Source: Ischnura elegans
Taxonomy: Eukaryota > Arthropoda > Insecta > Odonata > Coenagrionidae
Assembly (NCBI RefSeq): GCF_921293095.1
Contig: NC_060254.1
Coordinates: 106,788,917-106,852,916 of the forward strand
DNA: 64,000 bases
Direction: 5' to 3'
Positions 1 to 11,700 of the stretch are shown here, piece by piece. Position numbers and translations under genes: made by a program. Every line of letters starts with the position of its first letter. The stretch's first letter is position 1. The notes under the pieces were generated by a model that saw only the letters and a list, made by a program, of their open reading frames with translations, ran no database searches and was not told the DNA's origin.

Positions 1-66
1 GTGATCATACCCGGAGTACGCTCACAAATATGGCGGCCGCTCACTAGTGATCGGGTGGTGAGCGGT

Positions 67-95
67 CAAGGTGCGTACCTATTATACGCACCTTG
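67..95. repeat. perfect 11-bp inverted repeat
   Basis: CAAGGTGCGTA at 67-77 is the exact reverse complement of 85-95, around a 7-nt AT-rich loop. Function is unknown. It sits about 360 bp upstream of the HSP20 start codon. Confidence 0.6.
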
Positions 96-146
96 GTCTG
101 GAGCTGGTCTGGAGCGAGGCGGGAAACCGGTGTATGACGTTTGCCG

Positions 147-154
147 TGACGTCA
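147..154. promoter_or_regulatory. CRE-like TGACGTCA palindrome
   Basis: A perfect CREB/ATF-type octamer about 300 bp upstream of the HSP20 start codon. Binding is inferred from the motif only. Confidence 0.35.
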
Positions 155-394
155 CAGCCTAACCTGTAGCGCTCCGTAGCGAATAACGGACCGCTTGGTG
201 GCGCTCCGAAGCATTGGTAGCGTTCAACGGACCGCACCCCTGGATGCACCCATTACCCATCGAAGGCGGTAGTTTCAAATGTGTTCTCGCCATGTTCTCG
301 TTTTTAAGATTTTCTCCTCACATACATCACATCTCATTTCTTTGCAAATTGTTAAAGCTGAGGCTATAATAATGAAGTCTATCATTGTATGCTG

Positions 395-453
395 GTAAGC
401 AAAGAGGAAGGCGAATAACTTTTAAAATTTTTGTCAATTTTTTCCCATTTCAG
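395..453 (+). other. putative 59-nt 5'UTR intron of HSP20
   Basis: The donor GTAAGC at 395 and a pyrimidine-rich acceptor ending TTTCAG at 453 directly precede the ATG at 454. Reading through from the upstream ATG at 372 meets a stop whether spliced or not, so any 5' exon would be untranslated. Confidence 0.5.
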
Positions 454-909
454 ATGTCGCCCAGGTACAGAATGGCCCTTCGTCCCTTCTACCCATGCAA
501 TCCGTGGGTTACATCCAGGGGTCCTTTGAGGATATTTGACCAGGATTTTGGAAATGTCCTAGACGTGGACGACTTATTACACCCCATCATTTCTCTCTCT
601 ACTCTCAACCGTCACCTGCAACCACGGCATGGCCCGTTGGTAGAAGACAGCGGGAGGTCGCGTGTGGAGATGGACAAGGATGGCTATAAGATCCTGGTGG
701 GCGTTCAGCACTTCGCTCCGGAGGAAATCGAGGTGAAGCACGTTGGTGACAATGTCATAGTGGAGGGTAAACACGAGGAGACAGAGGACGAGCATGGCTA
801 TGTCTCCAGGCACTTTATTCGCCGATACGTGCTCCCAAAAGGTGTTGACCCCGATGCCCTGACCTCGTCACTCAGCTCTGATGGAATACTGACCATCACT
901 GCTCCGAAG
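454..909 (+). CDS. HSP20 exon 1
   Basis: Codes for residues 1-152, covering the N-terminal region and the full alpha-crystallin domain. It ends at the donor AAG|GTAAGG with no split codon. Confidence 0.85.
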
Positions 910-1506
910 GTAAGGAATGACACTCATGTGACAATATGTCTTCCAAACTATGTGCTCATCTGAGAGAGCTGTTTGATTGTTCATTGAAATATTGCATGAC
1001 TATGAACTCCTCAATAAAATTTACCTTTTCAAACATTGCTTGAGCCAATGTATGCATGGTTGTGTACCACATAGACATTATGTTTTCCCTTATTACACAT
1101 TTTTTACTCTAAATCAGTTTATTGCTGGTTGTAATTGATGAAGTTTTTAAAATATTATTCAATAAATAATTTATTCGGAGAAAATAATTCATTGAGAGCA
1201 AAAGCGTATGTGAGAAAAGTTTAAGTGACTCAATCTATTTTTAATAATCTCTATGTTGGAGGAACAACCAGTTTGATGTATCCATGACAGAAGGCCAAGT
1301 TTGGCTTGCCAACTATTTGTGCTGTCCTCAAGACAACGGTATAAACTTCCTCAAGCATGGTATTAATACAGATAACAGTTAGCCTAAGAATTTACTTATC
1401 ATTTCAGGTTGAGCTGACGGAAAAAGGAAAGGTTCGCAGGATATCTATCAAGCAGACGGGAAAACCAGCCATTAAACACGTGGAGAAGAAGGCGAAAAAG
1501 AAGTGA
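454..1506 (+). CDS. small heat-shock protein (HSP20/alpha-crystallin, l(2)efl-like), 2 exons
   Basis: ATP-independent holdase chaperone, expected in cytosol or nucleus. Exons are 454-909 and 1408-1506, and the phase-0 intron is 910-1407 (GTAAGG...TTTCAG). The spliced product is 184 aa. Residues 1-67 are the N-terminal region with the IFDQDFG motif typical of insect HSP20s. Residues about 68-151 are the alpha-crystallin domain, ending in DGILTITAP. Exon 2 adds a 32-aa tail with an I-x-I motif (I164-S-I166) and a lysine-rich end. The start at 454 was chosen because a strong acceptor lies immediately 5' of it. If the intron is retained, translation continues 17 codons to a stop at 961-963 (169 aa), followed by AATAAA at 1013. 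Family assignment is secure; exact orthology is not. Confidence 0.9.
1013..1018 (+). terminator. intronic AATAAA poly(A) signal of HSP20
   Basis: AATAAA 50 nt after the in-frame stop created by intron retention; it could end the short isoform. Confidence 0.45.
1408..1506 (+). CDS. HSP20 exon 2 (C-terminal tail)
   Basis: Follows the acceptor ATTTCAG. It codes for VELTEKGKVRRISIKQTGKP and 12 more residues, then TGA. The ISI motif corresponds to the IxI/V motif that docks between dimers in HSP20 oligomers. Confidence 0.8.
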   Translation, partial: VELTEKGKVRRISIKQTGKPAIKHVEKKAKKK

Positions 1507-1932
1507 AAGAAGGAACTACTGACCATCTTTGCTTCAGCAATCAAACTCTGAAAGTATAGACTATTCTGAGAGTGAAGACTGATGATAATAAGTACAAAAA
1601 ACCATGTACTAAATTTTTTAACTTTTCAATTTTTAAACTCTTTAATTTTTTAATTTTTTGTTTTTACAAAAAAACTCATTTATTTTAAGTATTATTTAAT
1701 TTTTATACGATTGCATTTCCTCAGCTCCCTTCAATAATTTCTCCACCCATGAGAACCTGTATCACGAAAAGTCATTGAATGGGTCCATTTATATAGTACT
1801 AAATGCATTCACAATCAGTTATGTACCAGGTGTCATCATTGATTGGTCGTAGAATCTATTGAGTTCACCTTTTAGATTTGAGACATAAATCACAGCACTT
1901 GCTGTAGTCATGTATGACATGCATTGTCGTAA

Positions 1933-1938
1933 AATAAA
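1933..1938 (+). terminator. distal AATAAA poly(A) signal of HSP20
   Basis: AATAAA about 430 nt after the exon-2 stop; the likely end of the spliced transcript. Confidence 0.45.
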
Positions 1939-2957
1939 AGTCGTTATTATTTAAATTAATGTGTTTTTATTGGATATGAGCTTTCATCTGAGTGCTCTAC
2001 GATTCCAACATGTCTATATAATCATCCCGGTGAATCGTGGACAGAGTTGGAGTAAGCTTTGACTCAAGCCAGGAGTAATTTGTGTAAAGGAAATGACAAA
2101 TAATTAGGATAGTATTGTGGAGATGATGATTACCTTTAGAATAATGCGACGGATAAAAAATTGTAGCCAGAAATAAATGCCAAAAATTTAGTGTACTTAT
2201 AAATACACTAAATGTTTGAAATTTTTTTATGATAATATATGCGAATACATAGAAGTTAACCATAAAATAACTTGAATGGTGATGGTGATCCTATGGTGAT
2301 GGTGAATGGTGATGATCAAATGAACAGATAAGGACAGAAACGAAGTTGTGTACTTAATAACAGGAGAAGGGAAACAAAGTAAAACTTAGTGAAACACAGT
2401 AAAGAGCACAAAGTAAGACTAAAGTGAAATGCAGAACAAATAAAATGCCGATGTGTAGAAAAAGATTCTAATTCGTGAGGTTGACGATTTATAAGTCTCA
2501 AAAATATCTCTCAATGTTTTTTTTCCAAATAAAGGCGTAGGAATTCCTTGAGCGCCCAAATTTCCCATGGAGCAGTAAACTAAAGATAAAAAATAATTGA
2601 TAACATTAAATATACTGATAACAATAAAAAATTGATAACATAATTATTTAAATTTAATGAATTTTCGCTTCAGCATCCCTGTTTCGCATTTGTACTCTCA
2701 CGAATTTAGATGTGTTGTTGACAAGAATTTTTCAATTGCGTATTCATCAATTCGTATTTTTATTCCTGCAGATGTGTTGTAGGCAAGACAAAAATCAATA
2801 ATACACACGCTTCAATGATTTTTAACCGATTAAATTCTGTATTATTGACCCTAAAATTTAAGTTCCAAGGCAAGTTGAAAGACAATGATGTTTTACTGTG
2901 ACAGCAACCAATGACAAATATTTCCTTGTGTGAGATTTTACACTTTCCCGGCGAACA
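1939..2957. other. non-coding, AT-rich
   Basis: Only short chance ORFs on the minus strand. It contains an imperfect GGTGAT microsatellite (about 2277-2317) and a small palindrome around 2187-2214 (ATTTAGTGTA...TACACTAAAT). Confidence 0.5.
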
Positions 2958-3092
2958 GAATATTTAAAATTTTATCGGGATTCCGCGCGGGTAAGAATTT
3001 CTAAGAGCGCAGGAAAAATCTAAAAAAAATCTGGCCCGCTCAGAAAATCTTACCCGCACGGAATCCCGAGAAAATATTAAATATAAATATTC
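2958..3092. repeat. foldback element
   Basis: Long imperfect inverted repeat. CGGGATTCCG at 2976-2985 with downstream GCGGGTAAGA pairs with TCTTACCCGC...CGGAATCCCG ending at 3068, and the outer AT-rich arms extend to about 2958 and 3092. Looks like a small foldback MITE. Confidence 0.55.
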
Positions 3093-3627
3093 CCTTGGTT
3101 CCACAAAACGATGTTAAAGAGCACGTGAGGAAGATCCTTAATGCATGAGAAAGATCCACAATAAGACAAAATGAAAGGTCGAAATTTTGAATAATGATAA
3201 TTATTTATTATTCATTAAATAAATCACTGATTATTTTTTATCCCCAACGACCACTGACTTCCCTAATTCATTTGTTTTCTTGGCCCCACCGTAAAATTCC
3301 TCAAACCATTCATCCCTTCCAATCCCTATTTATCTGATTCCCATTGTCCCTTCCCCTCCAATATGTGTACACCTAGCCTCACTTATCGGTCCTTTCCTTT
3401 AAAATGGCGATGCTAGTCAAGGTGCAGCAAATATAAAAGTGTTAAAATTGAAAATTTGGCAAATTATTCATTACGAAAAATTCAACTGTAAAAATCTGTA
3501 GGCAAAAACTGTAGTGGAGATTTATAATTAAAATTTAAAAGAATTCCAGGAAACTGCAAAGAATACATGGATGCAGAGAAGACATATACAGCTGAAATTT
3601 AGAAATATGTTGGGTACAAGGCACAGA

Positions 3628-3683
3628 ATACCCGAAGTTCCAAATATTTTTTCGAAAGATAAAATATTTGGATCTTCGGGTAT
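3628..3683. repeat. 56-nt near-perfect hairpin
   Basis: ATACCCGAAG..CCAAATATTTT pairs with AAAATATTTGG..CTTCGGGTAT across a 10-nt loop, with one two-base mismatch. Stem size is like a pre-miRNA, but no conservation information is available. Confidence 0.55.
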
Positions 3684-3860
3684 CGAAATAAGTCCATTTA
3701 TATAATAAGTATATTTATCAATTGATGGCTATTTTCAAACATCAATAGTTTCGTGTCTTTAAACTAAAGACGATTTTGACGATCGATAGCAGTGGAGAAG
3801 CTTTCGAAAATCGGACTCTAAAATCGAAGTCGACTAAATCGTCGACTGTATACGTAGTGA

Positions 3861-3916
3861 CCATGAACATACATGTATATGTTCACTACCATGGACATAC
3901 ATGTGTATGTTCATGG
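3861..3916. repeat. inverted repeat of ACATACATGT-type motifs
   Basis: CCATGAACATACA at 3861-3873 is the exact reverse complement of 3904-3916. Related palindromic ACATGT motifs lie between the arms. Confidence 0.55.
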
Positions 3917-4545
3917 GAGTGACTATAGAAACAAACTCAACTATATGTATCGCATAGATACGTAATTTTATCCTATTTTATGCTCAAAAATATTTTAAAA
4001 AGTAGTAAATGGGTAATGTGATTTTAGAGTGTCACGGCAAGCCCTTCGGTCAGCATTGGTTCTGGTCAATTGGTTAGGGCTGACAAATTCGTTCGGGATG
4101 CAGAAATGATGCGAGCCACCATTTTATTTCACTCATGTTGGCACGGGTGATCTGAAGATGATGAAAACTTTGCTAAAATCGTTTACTGTGAGGCATTATT
4201 AGGGAAACGTAGCATGCTGTCGTTTTGGTAAGTAAGAGTTGCACCAGACCAAGCCTAGAAGCACTTTCTCCATTAACTCAATTTTAACGACAATATTCAC
4301 TTCTAGACAATCTAGAGTTATGCCATTTAATAAAATAAATGACAAAATAAATAGTTTAGGAAACTTTAAATCAATAGTTTAGGACACAGTTTAGTTCAGA
4401 ATTCAGTGCAAATAATCATTTACACTAAATTCTGAGACCGATTATCAAATTTGTCTTTAACAATGAACAACTATCCGAGGACATTCTAGGATGCTATCGT
4501 AATGCTAAATTTTGGTTTGACAACTTTATAATGCAAGGGACTGCT

Positions 4546-5213
4546 AATAGGGTAGTTTTCTTCATCAAAGAAAACGAAAGGCATTGATTGCGATTCGATA
4601 CCCACCATTAGTGTATTCATAATATACATATTATTTGGTTTTAGAAATCCCAGTTTAGACGAATGGCAATGGTCAATTTTAACCTCATTTGAAAAAGGCC
4701 AGATTGGCGCCCATGCGATTCCACTCCACGTGAAGTCACAGGGACCTAGCTTCTATACGATTAGGTAGGAGTTTTACATCGTATGAGATTACCAATGCAT
4801 GCATGGGGCACAGAGCTCGGGGAAACATGTCTTAATAATCACCTTTTAAAACTGCCGAAGGTCGGAAAGTTTCCTTCGTTTGATAAGGTATTAATAATCC
4901 TTATTTAAGCCAAGAGCTACCAGCTAGCAGGGTACTTAGCTACCTGCTAGCAGCCTTCGTCGTATCAGCGCTCAAAGCCTCGCCCCAAGGTCACCTCACT
5001 TGCGGCAGCGGGAACGAGAACGACGTCACACGGAGTTTTTCCAGCATTCATACTTAGCCGTCGCGTTTTCGCGCGCTTGAAAATTTTCACTTTTCATTTA
5101 ATCGCGAAAAATAGGTATCGTAATTTAAAAATCTTAAATGTGTTAAATGCGTACTCCAGGAGTAATAATCCTTCGATTTAGGCAGTAAAAAAATAATAGG
5201 AAACCACCCTATT
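4546..5213 (+). mobile_element. AATAGGG MITE, copy 1 (forward)
   Basis: About 668 bp bounded by AATAGGG and CCCTATT. The terminal inverted repeat is about 15 bp (AATAGGGTRGTTTYC). No transposase is present. The family is recognised because nine copies in this window align end to end. Forward orientation means that the end with TTCATCAAAGAAAACGAAAG is on the left. This copy ends 374 bp upstream of NHR gene A's start codon. Confidence 0.85.
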
Positions 5214-5360
5214 GTAACCAATTGGAGATTTTCTTTCGCTGGAAAATTCACCAGGACAACTTGATTACATTTATTCACAACGGATATTTATGGTGACAGT
5301 GCATTTTTATACAGAAGTATCGTGACTCTTCATCATGAATAAATCCGCTCTCATTTGTGG

Positions 5361-5403
5361 CTTATCTCCGCTTATCTTATCTTCCTTTCTTTCACTTGAT
5401 AAC
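5361..5403 (+). promoter_or_regulatory. GATA-motif cluster upstream of NHR gene A
   Basis: Four WGATAA matches within 43 bp: TTATCT at 5362, 5372 and 5377, and TGATAA at 5398. They lie about 185-225 bp before the ATG at 5588. In insects such clusters often mark fat-body, gut or haemocyte genes; that role is inferred here. Confidence 0.4.
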
Positions 5404-5587
5404 TCATAATATTCGTAAGCAATGAGTCTTCAGCTATCTCTTAAAATATAGCCTCGTTTCAAAACCCGCCCTTCCCTCCAAAATTGTTTTAGTTTCCATG
5501 AGTTTCAGCCTTAGATCACACCAAATCATCAAATTCCTTGCCTCCGACTGGCAAAACTTCTCTCTGCTAATTTGAAGAACTGGGAGA

Positions 5588-5720
5588 ATGCGGTACCTGG
5601 CGTGGATTATCACAGCCACAATCATTTGTGGCTTTGATGCTGCACCGCTTCAAAAAGATTTTGGTACAGAAGATAAAGAAATATTTCCTAAGTTATACGA
5701 TGTGCAAAAGTATACAAAAG
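5588..5720 (+). CDS. NHR gene A exon 1 (signal peptide)
   Basis: 133 nt, ending AAAG|GTAAGC in phase 1. It codes for residues 1-44. Its length and phase equal those of exon 1 of gene B. Confidence 0.75.
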
Positions 5721-8700
5721 GTAAGCATCATCATGTATTTTGATCTATTATCAAAATTATTTGTCCAAGTGATATTTCGTTTGCGGCACGCCACCGATGC
5801 ATATTTATTTTTTCCTGGAAATTAGTATAAAAATTCCTCGTAGCACTGATAGAAAACCTCCTCGAAAAGGGCCTCGAAATTAGTAGATATTAGGCTGCAT
5901 TAATATTATTAATTATCACTTAAAAAGATATAACATACAAAACACAGGATAGATGTACATAAGTAAACGCTGCAGTACACAGATTCAAAAACGAAGCAAG
6001 ATGTCCCGCAGTAACTTATGATGTTTAAAATTGAATACCGCTTGGATCTCAAATGATAATATTTCGCTTAATTTGATGCTGAAATTGCATTTAAGTGCAT
6101 AATGAGTGGAAGAGTTTATTTACGCGATGGAATTCAAGATATTACATTTATTTTTTATATATAATATTTAATCGGAAATAATAAAATAATTTTCTCATGA
6201 CTGCTCAACTTCCTCGTGGCCCAAAGGACTGTAAACTTCTTTTAAGTAACTAACGATCATAGTCTTCTTGGTATTTCAGCAAGCGATGAAATAATTTTTT
6301 CCTTGTCACCAAGTTACGATTTCTTTGCTAACCAAAAATGCATTATTATCACTTACAAGGAATCTAAATATTTATTTCTCTGAATAAAGTCATCCAAAAG
6401 TTGTTCTACTGATAAATTACTGCGGACCTCCTGGATCGTGTGCCAAAGGTACAAATGAGTTACAAGATATAATAATGAGTAAGCAAATAGTTTCTTCACC
6501 CGACCATTATCTTATTCACATGCTTCCGAGTCGATTTATTGCAAAACCAGAATAATTACCTTTTTATGCAATTAACAGAAATGTAGAAATATAATGTAAA
6601 TAAGCAGAGATCGCTAAAATTTCTTTTCATCAGAGAAATCATTTCTTTCAGAGAATTTAGACCGTCATGACGTTGCTCCTATCACTGCATTGAAAAGTTT
6701 TCCCAAAACTGAGCTAGCAGCAAAAGTAGAACACCAGCTAATCGACCTGAGTGAACAAGCTCAGTAAGTAAACACACTCTACTTTATATTAAAGAAAGAC
6801 ACCTTATTATTCTAAAACTATTAAAATAAAATTACGTACACTCCTATAAAATTTTATGCAACGATTTTTGCACGAGATAAACTATGCAAAGTCAATGATT
6901 CCGGCAAATCCACACTTATTATTGAATTAAAAATAATAGGGTGGTTTCCTATTATTTTCTTATTGCTTTAATCGAAAGATTATTACACATGGAGTGCGCA
7001 TTTCACACATTCAAGATTTTTAAATGACGATACCTTTTTTTCGCGATTAAACGAAAAGTGAAATATTTCAAGCGCGCGAATACGCGACGGCTAAGTAGGA
7101 ATGATGGGAAAGGTCAGTGTGACGTCAGTCTGGTTCCAGCTTTCGGCGTGTGAGGTGACCTTGGGGCGAGGCTTGAGCGCTGATACGACGCAGGTTGCTA
7201 GCAGGTAGCAGAGTGCCCTGCTAGCAGGTAGTGCTTGGTTTGAATAAGGATTATTATTCCCCTATCAAACGAAGGAAACTTTCCGAACGTAGGTATTTTT
7301 AATGTGTGATTATTAAGAGATGTTTCCCTGAGCTCTGTGCCGCATGCATGCATTGGTAATCTCATTGTCAGACAATAAAAAACTCCTATCTACTCGTACA
7401 GAAACTAGGTCCCTGTGACGTCACGCGGAGTGGAATCGCATGGGCGCCAATCTGGTCTTTTTCAAATGAGGTTAAAATTGACCGTTGCCATTTGTCTAAA
7501 ATGGGATTTCTAAACCAAATAATTTGTATATTATGAATACACTAATGGTGGGTAACGAATCGCAGTCAAGGCATTTCGTTTTCTTTGATGAAGGACACTA
7601 CCGTATTCACCCCTTCGTCATAAATTTACAATATTTATAATATCTCTATCGCCAGTGAAACAGATTTATGAAGTGGTGCACTACATGAAATCAAGTGCAA
7701 ATAACTTTTAATAAGTATTACAAGTACGTGGATTTATTCGAAGGTCATTACTTCACCGTGAAGATTCTTTAATTTTATCGACAAAAATATTTTTCAAAAC
7801 TTACGATTCTTCGCTAAAACATCATTATTTGGGCTCGTTGCGCGTGCTGGCCACAAACACTACCAAAACTATTTTTCATATTCTCTTTCATTCGTTCGTG
7901 CCTCAAGCATTATTCGCTATTTCTTTATTAATTGAAGTATTCAGAAAATCACAATTTTTATCGAAAAATATTCAGACCAAAATGAGGACACCCAGGTGGT
8001 ATGAAATACAAGAGGCGTTGATTTAAACTAAGAGATTTTAGTATTGAATAGCTGTAGCTTCCAGAGATTAGATTCTGGTTAAATTACTTGATAATTTTTG
8101 AAAAATTGTTTTAAACTCACTGCCGGCCTCGGTGTCTGTGAGTTAAGCGTCGCAGCTTTCACACCAAGAGGCTGCACTTTTGCCAGGGAAGGTTATTTAC
8201 CGCTTACGACGATATTACGTGGGAATGGATGCATATGCTATTCACCAAGGTACTCGAATGCTAGCGGATTAAGGGGAGGAGATTAAGGCTTCCTTCACGC
8301 CCGTAATTTCTTTAAAAAATGGCAATCTTAAAGATGACTCTCCTATTGACATTTCTAAGGTCTCTAGCTTACCATTAGGTTTAGAGATAATTGACTTAAA
8401 ATCCAAAAGCCACTATTTTCAGCTGAGACGCAATATCGCCTAGTGCCTAAAGAGGTATTACCTGCCACCAAGGCGCCTCAGAAAGTAACGAACCGCCGAT
8501 CTCGAAAATGCAACGACCTCATTCCACCCCTGATATTATCTTTTCACAGGACGAAGATCGCAGATGGAGATTCGGATTTTCTTCGCTTCAGCGAGAAGCG
8601 AGGACGGATGGTGACTCTGTCTGGGAACGGACGAACAGCCACAAGAGTGAAGTAGGTACTCTCCACAATCCATCTATTACATCCAAATATTTAAATGATT

Positions 8701-11700
8701 GGAGTTGGAATTCCTTTCTGGGACAATTACTGATTCATTATATGACGAGCGTGCTGCGCCCGCTCCCAGCGGGCTTCCCCCGCTCTTTTCAATGCAGGTC
8801 CACAGAGGGATAGGCGCGTTTCTAATTTAAAAATGTAGAAAAAAAAGGCAGGGTCTTATGTACAAATTTAATTGGAATATTCATGTACAAATTTAGGTCA
8901 GAGGACCTCTTTAAACACAACATTGGAAGTGATTACACTATCCTCTGTTAAACGCACATGATGACTCATGCTTACGTATCAACAGGAGACCTGAATGTGG
9001 AATCGGCCGCATTTTGATAAAAGTTATTTAAAGAATGCGAGATATTGTTGCAAATGAACAAATGTATCAGTTTGTGAGCCGTTAACGTCAGGAATATTAA
9101 ACGTTTTTTTAATTATTTAAAAACCAATTTTAGGAACCAATAGCAATATTTAGGAGGTAAGATATGCCGTCGCATGTTCTCTGATAAATTCTGTGCATTT
9201 TGGTACCTCATTTGTAGAGTTTGGTTGCGTATAAGTTGAGAAAAAGGTATCTTTACAGTAGAAATAATATAGTAGATTGGGAGAGGCTGGAAGTGTTCCA
9301 AATCCGATTGATTATCGGCATTCGAGTACCCAGGTTGCGAATTCACGTGCCGTATCCACTGAACCGATAGCAATGCAACGCCGCGCACGCAAGCAGTTCT
9401 ATCAAGGCCCGCCTGGGCCCTTGAAAAACAGATTATGACGCCTTCATTGAATGAACATTGTGGTTAATTCATTCATGTCCACTTCCTCACCTCTGTGTCA
9501 AGCATCCGTTGATGCAGCTAATCGCCTCTTATTACACTTTTTGGTCCTCAAATACATTTCTAATTTCCTCTTAGGACTTTGAATTACATTGTTCCTCTCG
9601 AAGATCTTGGGTTTCTCACCGGTTGAATAAGTTTCACTTGTATTTTGTACGCGGGTTCAGCGTCTTTTCTCCTGAATCCTTAATGCGGAATCAGTAATAG
9701 GGTGGTTTCCTATTTTTTCATTGCCTAAATTGAAAGATTATTACTCCTGGAGTACGTATTTCACGCTTTTACATTTTTAAATGACGATATATATTTCTCG
9801 CGATTAAATGAAAAGAGAAAATTTTCAAGTGCACAAAAACGCGACGGCTAAGTATGAATGCCGGGAAAACTCCGTGTGACGTCATTCTGGTTCCCGCTGC
9901 CGCAAGTGAGGTGACCTTGGGGCGAGGCTTTGAGCGCTGATACGAAGCAGGATGCTAGCAGGTAGCAGAGTACCCTGCTAGCAGGTAGCGCTTGGCTATA
10001 TTAAGGATTAGGTATTAATACCTTATCAAACGAAGGAAACTTTCCGGCCATAGGCAGTTCCAATAGGTGATTATTAAGAGATGTTTCCCTGAGCTCTGTG
10101 CCTCATGCATGCATTGGTAATCTCAGACGATGTAAAACTCCTATCTACTCGTATAGAAACTATGTCCCTGTGATGTCACGTGGAGTGGAATCGCATGGGC
10201 GCCAATCTGGCCTTTTTCAAATGCGGTAATACTTGACCATTGCCATTCGTCTAAACTAGGATTTCTAAAACCAAATAATTTGTACATTATGAATACACTA
10301 ATGGTGGGTAAGGAATTTCAATCAATGCCTTTCGTTTTCTTTGATGAAGGAAACTACCGTATTTTAAAACGGAACTTGCGAAAAGTTGGCATACTTTACG
10401 AACCTCACTGCTGTGATGTGTACCTAACACTCTGAGAGTAGTCAAGAGTACATATAGCTGAAAACTCTTTCTTTTTCGTCTCTTTGAACGCAGCGAATTT
10501 GGTGAGCCCAAGGTGTTTGCAATCACATACACAACGCGTCCACTCGAGGACGATGAGCTCTTCGAGATCAGAATATTGGAAGAGGATGCCGAGGCGGGAG
10601 ACAACTACAATTTGACCATCGGATTGACCACAGCGAATCCAGAACAAATAGAACACCTTCCAATGATTGCTCTCTACATCAAGTGAGTAAAATATTTAAT
10701 GCCTGACCTGGAATCAATTTGACCGTGGAAACAGCTATTATGATCGATGTGTAGAGATGCGAGAAAATCGCTGATGCGCTAAATGCGTTATAGATGCGAT
10801 GCGCGCAAATAAATGCGACAAAGATGCGATGACTGGAATTTTATGATATTTTTACGCAAATTTGGCTTTTCGACGGCAAAATACGTACATTTTGTGCCGA
10901 GCGCAGTTTAAATGCTCCGGCGACACTCACCGCTTAAAGCATGTGAGCGACTGGCCAGCTGCTAGTTGGCTGGGACTCTACGTGGCCGCGAACTACAAGT
11001 CGGAGCGGGCAAGCTACACCTCCGCCACTTTCTGTCTTATTCCTTAATTTATTATTGTTCTACAACACGATTATTTAAAATATTCTGTATTTTGTCATAT
11101 AATTGTGTTTCACTACATTTCATCGTCATCTACCTCATTATGAAAATAAAAAATAGACGCTACAAAAAGCGATAAACTGTTATTGAAAGTGCGATAAAAT
11201 AAAAATGAAAGTGCGATTTTCACGCATCTCTATTGATGTGTATTGGTAAGCTGAATTTAAAAAAATGTCAGTCAGATGACGGGTTGGTACACGCAGATAT
11301 CATGAACCAGGGATGGCATTGAGTGGCTGCTCGTAACAAAAAGCCATCATTCAATTGCTAGTAATTAATAAGCGTCCAATCAGTAGGGTGAAAGTTCAGA
11401 AAGTAACCAGGATCAAAACTAGGGGGCGGGGGGCAAGCCATGGCTGTTCAAGTTGTAGGCAACATTTGACCCTTAACAGATGACGTGCGGTCTGAGAGAC
11501 CGCTGCGTTTCTAAAATTATGAATATTTTCAAAATTAGTATTTTAAAATATCTATAATCCTCGTGAGTGTCATGATTTTGTATAAAAAGGGCATAGCGCA
11601 CTTAAAATTTAGCGTTCTTTTTATTTATTTCCGAAATTTTGCTACCGAATTTGGTTAGCGGTCTGTGAGACCTCACGTCACAAAATTTGAAAAACCATTA

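Larger units (their letters stand above)
1..371. other. 5' flank of the HSP20 gene
   Basis: No ORF of note. The stretch is more GC-rich than the rest of the window. It holds a perfect hairpin (67-95), a CRE-like octamer (147-154) and imperfect direct repeats containing AACGGACCGC near 187 and 221. I saw no convincing heat-shock element array (alternating GAA/TTC). A weak TATA-like TATAAT lies near 365. Confidence 0.5.
3093..4545. other. non-coding spacer with hairpins
   Basis: No coding potential seen. It holds the two inverted repeats listed at 3628-3683 and 3861-3916; otherwise AT-rich unique-looking sequence. Confidence 0.5.

Noticed and set aside
1-60. Vector sequence (NotI and SpeI sites close together)
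   Set aside because: The two sites alone are weak evidence and the surrounding sequence shows no polylinker or backbone.
385-453. In-frame extension of the HSP20 ORF upstream of 454
   Set aside because: A strong acceptor lies at 453 and a donor at 395; the extra residues resemble translated intron (pyrimidine-rich), not protein.
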